DNA from: a virus
Length of the DNA: 21,842 nucleotides
Reading direction: 5' to 3' (one strand)
IMG/VR virus record: IMGVR_UViG_3300031785_000063
Location: 1-21,842 of that record
Both the position numbers and the translations under genes were made by a program. This document shows positions 13,394-19,606 of the stretch, piece after piece (the first letter of the stretch is position 1; the number at the start of each line of letters is the position of its first letter). The notes beneath the pieces are model-generated. The model had not been told where the DNA came from. It saw only the letters and a program-made list of their open reading frames with translations, and made no database searches.

Positions 13394-14167
13394 CTAAGTC
13401 ACCACTCCCATCATAGCGCCTCTTACCTGATCTCCGGTAAAGCCATCCATTGATGTATCTATGTTTGTTGTCTGTGCGCCTTGTGCAGCAACCATATTAG
13501 GCAAAGGCCTGTCGTATATTCTGCCTTCTGCTTTACCAAAATTATCGTAATGCCATTTAGCATAACCCTCAAGACTATTAAAAATATCGTTTCCGCTACC
13601 GTCAATTAATGTTTCTTTGTTTTCTTCATAGTATTTAGTAAGGTCAGGATAATTTGCTAAGTATTGAGAAACATCTCCGGCAGTAAAAGTTTCTTGAGCA
13701 GTATCTCCATAATCTGGAGTTGCCATTGGCGTAAAGTTTATTCCTGTTGGATTCGTAATACCTGTTAAGGCAGACATATCTACAGGAACACTTTGCGGCT
13801 GCAATGCTCCGTAGTTAATAGGATCACCCAATGTTGCAGCTCTTTGACCCATTAATCCTGCAAGTACAGCCTGTTGAGCCATGTATCCAGAATCTTGCAA
13901 AAGGTCCACTCTAGGCTCAAAGGTGTTTCCTGTTAAGGCTAGGTTTGCGTCAAGGCCTTGTTGTCTCACATCTTGAGCAGCATTATAAGAAGGCTGAAGA
14001 GCATCTGTGGCCCTTCTGCCACGATCTAATATGTCTTTTCTTAATTGCTCTATTTGCTTTTCGCGCTGTTTGGCAGCTTCTTTGTTTGACTTGTAATCCA
14101 AAACGCTTCCACCGAATGAAAGTACTGCGCCTGCTACACCACCCGCTCCTGATGCTCCATTTGACAT
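13394..14167 (-). CDS. Probable DNA-ejection protein, gp7 position
   Basis: A 257-residue protein (P22 gp7 has 229). It starts with a Gly/Ala hydrophobic segment (5-22), followed by a charged helix (25-55; NKEAAKQREKQIEQLRKDIL) and a helical region to about 115, an arrangement typical of small podovirus ejection proteins. Residues 164-216 form a separate module: DVSQYLANYPDLTKYYEENK and, after a short insert, YAKWHYDNFGKAEGR. I recognise its 'NPD ... A-HY---G--EGR' pattern from repeats in bacterial secreted proteins. Nine bp separate it from the preceding small gene and it ends next to the start of the next ejection gene. It is expected in the virion and ejected first or with gp20-like proteins. 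Confidence 0.66.
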   Translation of the reverse strand: MSNGASGAGGVAGAVLSFGGSVLDYKSNKEAAKQREKQIEQLRKDILDRGRRATDALQPSYNAAQDVRQQGLDANLALTGNTFEPRVDLLQDSGYMAQQAVLAGLMGQRAATLGDPINYGALQPQSVPVDMSALTGITNPTGINFTPMATPDYGDTAQETFTAGDVSQYLANYPDLTKYYEENKETLIDGSGNDIFNSLEGYAKWHYDNFGKAEGRIYDRPLPNMVAAQGAQTTNIDTSMDGFTGDQVRGAMMGVVT

Positions 14168-14176
14168 AATATTCTC

Positions 14177-14428
14177 CTAAACGGCTATCCAGCCTCTTTT
14201 GCGATCACCACCAATTTCTGCCAGCATCTTTCTGTATTGAATGCTGCCAGCACCTCCAGAAGTGTCTAAGTACAAACTAAACTGCCTAGCCTCTACATTA
14301 CCTTCTGGTGTACCTGTTCCTGTAATGGGAATACTCAAAGCAGCATCCTGAGTATACTGCCTGAAAGCATTAGCCATTGTTCCATCTCTCTCAACTATTG
14401 GCTGCGCTACATTTAACTTGTAAGTCAT
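14177..14428 (-). CDS. Small conserved structural protein in the tail-needle slot
   Basis: An 83-residue protein. The ATG overlaps the gp10-like stop (ATGA), so the two are translationally coupled. The middle (SIPITGTGTPEGNVEARQFS) and the end (YRKMLAEIGGDRKRGWIAV) resemble small proteins found after gp10-like genes in other podoviruses, and the GW-I-V ending recalls the close of fibre-docking domains. In P22 the next gene after gp10 is the trimeric coiled-coil needle gp26 (233 residues); this protein is much shorter and not coiled coil. It may plug or cap the tail or connect fibres. The function is inferred from position only. Confidence 0.68.
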   Translation of the reverse strand: MTYKLNVAQPIVERDGTMANAFRQYTQDAALSIPITGTGTPEGNVEARQFSLYLDTSGGAGSIQYRKMLAEIGGDRKRGWIAV

Positions 14429-15846
14429 GCTGCCGCCTCTATCTCAGCCGTTAGTTGAATAAGTACAGGCTTTACAGGATCGCTCATAGTAAATTTAAAA
14501 AGCTCAAACCTTGAAGCTCTGCCGTTCCTTCTCCATATAAGTCTTTTGTCGTACTCACCAACCTTACCCATCTTTCGGTATCTAGCACTTGTCCAGATTT
14601 TGCCGTTCTTACTTCTTGACATTCCAAGCAATGGATCAACGCTATTAGGATTTCCTACACCACTTTCTACTGTCATCTCTATAGAAGGCAGCACAAAAGA
14701 TTCCATATTGTTTTGAAAAGGTTGTGTGACTATTGTTCTTTGTATAGGAGTATCGTACTCCTCAAAAATATCTGCATCTAGCCTGCCTATTCTACCATCA
14801 GTTATATCGCCACAATAGACATTGTTATAAGCTCTAACTAACGACTTAACCCTGTAAGCACCTAGAGTCTCATCTATAACAGACCTTCTTTCATGCCATC
14901 TTTTACTTATAAGGTCATAAACAAACGTAGTGGAAGGCAAAGCAAAACCAACAAAGTAAGCTCCCTTCTGAGCATAGGACCAAGAGTAAATAGCATTAAT
15001 CTGGTCCGTTGTGAGACTTCCTAGCTCTTTATCTATTGCCGTTGTAGATATTTTTACAACGTCATTACCGCTTAACGCCCATATAGCAGGAGATTCTCTA
15101 TAACCGGACCCGATAAATATAAACGTATCTTGCAATGACTGAATACTAAAAGGACTGACTATACCCTTACTTAAAAACAATCCTGTTCTTTGAAACGGAA
15201 AGTCTGCGCCTCCAATATTTGAAAACGCTTCTATTGTCTGAGAACCGCCAATAAACAACTGGTTCTTAAACACTACCGGAGCAACAATCTCGTCAGGGTC
15301 AGACTCTGACGTACCAAAGTCTAAAGCGTTATAGCTAAGTCCATCGTTTATGGAGCTTACAATAAACTTCTTACTGTCTGTCGTTAAACAAAAATATCCA
15401 TCTATGTAGACTACCTGTTGAGGATTACCGTTAGCAGTAAAGTCTACGTCAGTAATTTGTGTCAGTGTCGTAGAGGTATGGTCATAAATGTAGCCATTAC
15501 CGTTAGGAACCAAAACTAACATCTGAGTTCCATTGTCTGCCATAGACACCAATCCACTACCAGCAATCGTTCCTCTAGTAGTCAACACATTGCTAGAGTC
15601 CATACTGTAAAGAGTGTTGCCTATTACAAAGTAAGGCACACCGTTCATTTCATGTGCGCCTCTGTTTATCTCTAGGCTGCTTGCATACGCAACTTGCTCT
15701 ATACCATCAGTTCCAAACAATGTTTCCTGATTTAACGCTGGAGCCTGAACTATATTTGGATAAAAGTTAATGCACTCTTGCGCTGAAATAGGCAGAGAGT
15801 CACTTTCATAGTATCCGTTTGCTATAGGCAATATAGTTTTTGGCAT
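14425..15846 (-). CDS. P22 gp10-like packaged-DNA stabilisation (tail hub) protein
   Basis: A 473-residue protein, almost exactly the length of P22 gp10 (472). The N-terminus KTILPIANGYYESDSLPISA followed by QECINFYPNIVQ is typical of this family, as is the repeated beta-strand content (GVPYFVIGNTLY, GYIYDHTSTT, DGYFCLTTDSKKF) suggesting a propeller-like fold. It lies in the expected order after the gp4-like gene, with one decoration/fibre gene inserted, and its start shares one base with that gene's stop (TAATG). In P22, gp10 extends the tail tube after gp4 and closes the head so packaged DNA is retained. The same role is expected here. Confidence 0.9.
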   Translation of the reverse strand: MPKTILPIANGYYESDSLPISAQECINFYPNIVQAPALNQETLFGTDGIEQVAYASSLEINRGAHEMNGVPYFVIGNTLYSMDSSNVLTTRGTIAGSGLVSMADNGTQMLVLVPNGNGYIYDHTSTTLTQITDVDFTANGNPQQVVYIDGYFCLTTDSKKFIVSSINDGLSYNALDFGTSESDPDEIVAPVVFKNQLFIGGSQTIEAFSNIGGADFPFQRTGLFLSKGIVSPFSIQSLQDTFIFIGSGYRESPAIWALSGNDVVKISTTAIDKELGSLTTDQINAIYSWSYAQKGAYFVGFALPSTTFVYDLISKRWHERRSVIDETLGAYRVKSLVRAYNNVYCGDITDGRIGRLDADIFEEYDTPIQRTIVTQPFQNNMESFVLPSIEMTVESGVGNPNSVDPLLGMSRSKNGKIWTSARYRKMGKVGEYDKRLIWRRNGRASRFELFKFTMSDPVKPVLIQLTAEIEAAA

Positions 15847-16691
15847 TAAGAAGTCCTGAAAGAACCATTAGTTACTACCAAATCATCAGTTCCTGACTCA
15901 TTGGCTACAAATAGCTCAAAGTAATCGTTCTGACCCGCAGTCTCTATCCAAGCAACATTAATATTCTTTTCAACAGTCGCATCTACCTCAGTGTTTACTC
16001 TAGAAGCCGTTACTATTGTTCCGTTTTTAGCAACATACAAAGACGCATTCTGACCAGAAGCTGAAGCCGCTTTTACAGAAATGCTTGCATCTATTTTTAC
16101 TTGTTGCGATGACGAGCCAGTGTAAGTTATCCTGCCGCCTGTAGTGCCAGCACCTATTCCGCTTTTTTCAACTACCCATGTGCCAGCTACTAACACCGCA
16201 TCACCAGCTCCCGCTATTGTTGTAGCTGTACTGTTACCTTGAATACTTAACAATCCATCAAGAACTGTATTAGCGGTTTCTGAAATTGTAAGATAGTTAT
16301 TGGTCCTAGCTATGGTTATTCCATCGCCAGCAACCAAAGAAACTATGTCTGGCGTGTCATCTGTTACATTACGCAGTATAGGTTCACCAGTGGTATCTGC
16401 TGTAAAGTTTTGTTGTATCTTTACACCACCATTTGCGGATATGCTAGTTATGACACCCGACCCGTTTTCTAAGTTTCTTATTTTGTTAACGGTTCCGTCT
16501 ACATTTAAAACAGCAGTTCCAGATGGATCACCTTCTGTAACTATCGTTCCAGTAACACCAAGACCGTTAAGAAAGTTTGTATATAAAATTTTATAGTTTG
16601 TGCCGTTAACAACATAATCTATGTATGCGCCAGCATCTACAGATGTCTTTGCAACAAAGTCTGATTTTTTTCTACCTTGCGATCTATCCAT
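15846..16691 (-). CDS. Beta-rich virion decoration or head/tail fibre protein
   Basis: A 281-residue, Gly/Thr/Ser-rich protein with almost no Cys and many short beta strands. Residues about 75-135 carry a repeating pattern (SISANGGVKIQQNFTAD, DIVSLVAGDGITIARTNNYL) that I associate with phage fibre or decoration proteins. The C-terminal 110 residues (about 170-281) alternate beta strands and have a FELFVANESG-like segment, compatible with a jelly-roll head as in C1q/TNF-like trimeric tips. It sits between the gp4-like and gp10-like genes, where P22 has no gene, and overlaps the gp4-like gene by 8 nt. It could be a head fibre or a tail-neck appendage. Which one is not decided by sequence. Confidence 0.65.
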   Translation of the reverse strand: MDRSQGRKKSDFVAKTSVDAGAYIDYVVNGTNYKILYTNFLNGLGVTGTIVTEGDPSGTAVLNVDGTVNKIRNLENGSGVITSISANGGVKIQQNFTADTTGEPILRNVTDDTPDIVSLVAGDGITIARTNNYLTISETANTVLDGLLSIQGNSTATTIAGAGDAVLVAGTWVVEKSGIGAGTTGGRITYTGSSSQQVKIDASISVKAASASGQNASLYVAKNGTIVTASRVNTEVDATVEKNINVAWIETAGQNDYFELFVANESGTDDLVVTNGSFRTS

Positions 16692-17166
16692 TTGTATTTT
16701 GCTCCAAAGCTATTGCGCCAGTTGTTTCTGCCAAAATATCTGCTTCTGAGTCTGGATAGAAATGTCCAGAGATGCCTGACAGGTCACCCTCGTTACCTGA
16801 GCCTAATGGTAATGTAGAAGGCATTTCGCTTTTTGTTATAGTTTGTCCTATAAGGCGCATTGTATTCATGCCTTCTTTTGCAGCTTTTATAAGGCCTTGT
16901 GACACTATACCGTTATAATCTGGGGCTACTTCTATAGCTAAGTTAGCAATAACGCCTCTCAGAGCGCCTGTGGGAATAGTGACTTCATCACCTATACCGG
17001 AAACAGTGGTATATCCTAACTTAACACCCTGAGCATCAAGCTCACTCATGTAATTGTTCATAGCAAAAATGAAGTCAGCGTACTCGTCTGCTTCTAATGG
17101 AGCTTCACTAGCCTGAACTAAAATTCGTTGTAACGATGCTTTTGCAACTTGCGCGACTGTAGCCAT
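16684..17166 (-). CDS. P22 gp4-like tail accessory / head completion protein
   Basis: A 160-residue helical protein (P22 gp4 has 166). The layout is family-like: an N-terminal helix (VAQVAKASLQRILVQASEAP), then EADEYADFIFAMNNYMSELD, a loop with GYTTVSGIGDEVTIPTGALR, and a helix with NLAIEVAPDYNG. In P22, gp4 binds under the portal ring and starts tail assembly after packaging; it has also been reported to have muramidase activity, which I cannot confirm here. It lies downstream of coat protein and upstream of the gp10-like gene, matching P22 synteny. Its ATG overlaps the stop of the preceding small gene (TAATG). Confidence 0.88.
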   Translation of the reverse strand: MATVAQVAKASLQRILVQASEAPLEADEYADFIFAMNNYMSELDAQGVKLGYTTVSGIGDEVTIPTGALRGVIANLAIEVAPDYNGIVSQGLIKAAKEGMNTMRLIGQTITKSEMPSTLPLGSGNEGDLSGISGHFYPDSEADILAETTGAIALEQNTNG

Positions 17167-17333
17167 TATTCGTATGTCGCTCCTTTAGCAGTTAATGCAC
17201 TTCTCTTAAAAGCTTTTGCTGTAGGCGCTCCTTTAGAGTTTGGCTTTCTCATCCTCTCTGGAGTTTTGCCAGCAGCTTTTTGTCTTTGTATCCTTTTTCT
17301 CTTTTTGTGAATGTTTTCGTAAAGTCCCGCCAT
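17166..17333 (-). CDS. Small basic conserved phage protein
   Basis: A 55-residue, strongly basic protein starting MAGLYENIHKKRKRIQRQKA and containing RMRKPNSKGAPTAKAFKRSA. Small proteins with this 'LYENIHxKRKRI ... MRKPGSKGAPTxxAF' pattern recur beside coat or gp4 genes in many podoviruses (from memory). An AAAAGGAA Shine-Dalgarno precedes the ATG and the TAA overlaps the gp4-like start, supporting translation. Its charge suggests DNA binding or interaction with the acidic inner capsid. Apart from this gene, the 227 bp between coat and gp4-like genes hold only a hairpin and the ribosome binding site. Confidence 0.85.
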   Translation of the reverse strand: MAGLYENIHKKRKRIQRQKAAGKTPERMRKPNSKGAPTAKAFKRSALTAKGATYE

Positions 17334-17348
17334 TTTAGTTCCTTTTAT

Positions 17349-17374
17349 AAAAGATTCAGGGAGCCGAAGCTCCC
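17349..17374 (-). terminator. TTCG-loop hairpin after the major capsid gene
   Basis: On the minus strand GGGAGC-TTCG-GCTCCC (17374-17359) makes a perfect 6-bp GC-rich stem with the very stable UUCG loop, 19 nt after the capsid stop. It is followed after 6 nt by TTTT. It could partly terminate transcription, keeping downstream genes lower than coat, or protect the coat mRNA 3' end. The short, displaced T-run argues for partial termination at most. Confidence 0.6.
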
Positions 17375-17393
17375 ATCGTCTTTGGAGAGGTTC

Positions 17394-18662
17394 TTATACT
17401 CCGAAACCATGACCCGCCATAAACGGATTGAATGTTGCATAAGCTGGCAACAAGTCAAAACGAATCTTCTGGGTATTGGCATCACCGTCAGCATACTTAC
17501 TAACTCTGATAGACATACCATCAGAAGTAGTAGCAATAGTGTCGGTTGAGTAAAGCTTAGGCAACTTCACAGTACCTATGCCGAAAGCTTGCTTCATGTA
17601 GAACAAGTTTGGCTGATACATAGTTGCAGATGCACTAAGTACAGTAACAGCAGCTCCGTTAGCAGGAGCAGCATCAACAGTATTGTACTGTCCGTTAGCC
17701 TCATAAATAGCAGGACCAGCAACAACTAGGTTACCAGCACCAGAACCATCAAGAGTAACGTCAGCAGTAACAACACCTGTCCACTCTACAGCAGCGCCAC
17801 TTTCATTAATCATCGCAGTCTTGCTATCAAGATTTAAACGATTGACGTCAGCAATCTTAACCATGTCTCCAGCCTTAACAACCATATTGGCTTGTAGAGC
17901 TGTTACCGCTAGGGTTTGAGTCATAGTGTCTTTTGCTGTGACATAAGTTGCATCAGGAGCAGCACTCAAAGTACCAGCTCTGTCAGCGCCTGTGCCAGAG
18001 GTAAAAGTGTTTAAGCTCTGAGAAGTTAACGCTCTAAGTCCACCAAAGTTGGCAGAGATTTGAGAGTTCTCCCAAGCTGTACGCACCAAACTATCTGAAG
18101 CATTCAGGCCATTTTGAACGCTTGCTAGTTTAGTAGCTGTGAAAGGATTCATAACATAAAACTTATCAGCAGATGCTGGTACGCCTATGCTATCCAATAA
18201 CGCTCCAGCACCAGCTACGTCAGTCCAAGCGTCAGCAAAGACACCATGACTACCATAACGGAGTGAAGAGTTTTTCATCATGTATCCACTGAGGTCTGTT
18301 TCCAGATCAGTAACAATACGCCTAGCAGCAGGAGCCAATATCTGGTCTAGCTGGTCAAGTTCTAGAGCTTCTTCAATGTTGCTCCAAGAAGTGGAAACAG
18401 TGAAGTAGTTCTGAACCGTACCAGTTGCCTTGCCTGCAATGATGTCAGACTTAGCTGCGCCAGATATGTCACCGCCTGCTGTACGGATTGAGTTGTAGTC
18501 GTGTGGACGTTTGAAGTCTACATTACTACCAGTGGAAGGATTAAATTTGCCACTCAAGAGCTGAGTGTCAACGGTTTTAGTAACTACGCGAGAAGCTTCA
18601 AAAGCATCTAAAAATACTCTTGCCACTTTCCGAGTAATGTTACTCGATAAGTTATTAGCCAT
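17394..18662 (-). CDS. P22 coat-protein-like major capsid protein
   Basis: A 422-residue protein (P22 gp5 has 430) that forms the icosahedral shell. Family-typical features are the start with SSNITRKVARVFLDAFEAS, the FKRPHDYNSIRTAGGDISG segment near 50-68, the run SWSNIEEALELDQLDQILAP followed by ARRIVTDLETDL, and a C-terminal FDLLPAYATFNPFMAGHGF. The middle (about 225-340) is richer in Gly, Ala, Thr and Val, and may include the family's inserted domain. It follows the scaffold gene by 13 bp, with a GAGGTGG ribosome binding site, as expected for genes expressed in fixed ratio. Probably the most abundant product of the window, in line with the stable hairpin after it. Confidence 0.92.
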   Translation of the reverse strand: MANNLSSNITRKVARVFLDAFEASRVVTKTVDTQLLSGKFNPSTGSNVDFKRPHDYNSIRTAGGDISGAAKSDIIAGKATGTVQNYFTVSTSWSNIEEALELDQLDQILAPAARRIVTDLETDLSGYMMKNSSLRYGSHGVFADAWTDVAGAGALLDSIGVPASADKFYVMNPFTATKLASVQNGLNASDSLVRTAWENSQISANFGGLRALTSQSLNTFTSGTGADRAGTLSAAPDATYVTAKDTMTQTLAVTALQANMVVKAGDMVKIADVNRLNLDSKTAMINESGAAVEWTGVVTADVTLDGSGAGNLVVAGPAIYEANGQYNTVDAAPANGAAVTVLSASATMYQPNLFYMKQAFGIGTVKLPKLYSTDTIATTSDGMSIRVSKYADGDANTQKIRFDLLPAYATFNPFMAGHGFGV

Positions 18663-18675
18663 TGGGCCACCTCAT

Positions 18676-19491
18676 TCATTCAAAGGTTGCTCCTACTGGG
18701 CCTCTAGCTTTAGGCGCTGAACCAGCACCCTGTGGCGTATCAACCGGAGGAGGAGCCGCACTTACTTTAGGTTTAAGTTTTGCAGCTTCAGCCCGAATCT
18801 GATTTTCTATCCTAACAGCAGCCTGCATTGGAGACATATTGCGAATGTTGTCAAGTTCAACAGCATTCTTACTGAGGTACATGGTAATCGCTGGACCCAT
18901 CTCATCATCTAATATGTAATCAACAAGGTCTTGCGATACACCAAAGCCAGCTACAGTGTTACCCGCAACTTGCAATTCCTCTGGCGTTATACCCAAAGCA
19001 GCAGCTTTTTTAGAATAAGAGTTAATCTTCTCGTTCTGTTTAGCTACATACTGTTCTTGCTCCTGCTTCTGAGCCAGCATTTGTTGTTGTTGTAACGACT
19101 CTTGCTGAGAATCATAAGCAGCTTGTCTTGCTATTGCCTCGTCACGTTCGCCAGCCTTTCTCCTGAACTCCTGATCGCTTAACTGATAAGGGTCAGGCGT
19201 TGGCGGTATAACAGGCCTCTGTTCTTTAGGGGCGCTTTCTTCAAGAGCTTTGATTCTGGCATTTAGGCCTTGAATCTCCCTATCCTTTTCAGAAATTTGG
19301 AAGACTTTCTTGCCTATAGCTTTATCAAAAGCTTCTTGTTGAGCCTCGTCAAAAACAGGTTTAGTAGATTTTTCCTGAGCTTCCTCAGTATCCGTGGATG
19401 ATTCGGAGTCAGTTTCCTGACCTTCAGGTTCAGTCTCTTCAAGCTCAAACGTAATGTCTGTAGCCTCATCAAGATCATCTTCTGGTAGCAT
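18676..19491 (-). CDS. Capsid scaffolding protein
   Basis: A 271-residue protein with the composition of a phage scaffold: a very acidic N-terminus (1-45; ELEETEPEGQETDSESSTDT), a charged helical region with AFDKAIGKKVFQISEKDREI (about 54-90), a Gln/Glu-rich coiled coil (about 115-160) and a basic, Pro/Ala-rich C-terminus (about 235-265). In P22-type phages the C-terminal basic part binds coat protein. The frame has an upstream in-frame TGA close to the ATG, so the start is certain; GGAAGG stands 5 nt before it. It directly precedes the coat gene, as in P22 (genes 8 and 5). No protease domain is seen, consistent with a reusable scaffold. Confidence 0.85.
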   Translation of the reverse strand: MLPEDDLDEATDITFELEETEPEGQETDSESSTDTEEAQEKSTKPVFDEAQQEAFDKAIGKKVFQISEKDREIQGLNARIKALEESAPKEQRPVIPPTPDPYQLSDQEFRRKAGERDEAIARQAAYDSQQESLQQQQMLAQKQEQEQYVAKQNEKINSYSKKAAALGITPEELQVAGNTVAGFGVSQDLVDYILDDEMGPAITMYLSKNAVELDNIRNMSPMQAAVRIENQIRAEAAKLKPKVSAAPPPVDTPQGAGSAPKARGPVGATFE

Positions 19492-19510
19492 CTTAACCTT
19501 CCGTAAATGC

Positions 19511-19529
19511 CGTCAAATAAACGGTGACG
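19511..19529 (-). repeat. CGTCA/TGACG inverted repeat in the scaffold leader
   Basis: CGTCA (19511-19515) and TGACG (19525-19529) form a 5-bp stem with a 9-nt loop. On the minus strand it lies about 20 nt before the scaffold ATG and upstream of its ribosome binding site. It may shape translation or be coincidental. Confidence 0.35.
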
Positions 19530-19541
19530 TTCCGCACCTCC

Positions 19542-19561
19542 AAAAAAGCGTGGAGTTCGCT
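19542..19561 (-). terminator. Possible weak terminator or attenuator in the scaffold leader
   Basis: On the minus strand AGCG-AACTCCA-CGCT is followed at once by TTTTT. The stem has only 4 bp, so a full terminator is doubtful, but the T-run is well placed. It would lie between the large virion-protein gene and the scaffold gene, where partial termination could matter. Confidence 0.3.
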
Positions 19562-19569
19562 GTACTTTA

Positions 19570-19603
19570 ACTATACCACATATTGTGGTTTTTCATAATT
19601 ATT
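19570..19603 (-). promoter_or_regulatory. Candidate promoter upstream of the scaffold-capsid genes
   Basis: On the minus strand TGGTATAGT gives an extended -10 (TATAGT, 19575-19570). A weak -35-like TTATGA lies 17 nt upstream (19598-19593). It stands in the only non-coding gap over 100 bp and would raise capsid expression independently of upstream genes. The -35 match is poor (3 of 6), and phage-specific or host RNA polymerase preferences are unknown. Confidence 0.4.
19575..19589. repeat. Palindrome overlapping the candidate promoter
   Basis: ACCACA-TAT-TGTGGT is a perfect 6-bp inverted repeat with a 3-nt centre, lying in the spacer and touching the first base of the candidate -10. This is a plausible operator for a dimeric regulator. 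On the plus strand it continues into TTTT, so it could also be a small terminator for antisense transcription. Confidence 0.45.
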
Positions 19604-19606
19604 TAA

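Noticed and set aside
19493-19537. 14-codon GTG-started leader peptide ending next to the scaffold ATG
   Set aside because: The GGAG motif directly touches the GTG, leaving no room for normal initiation; no regulatory codon bias is seen.
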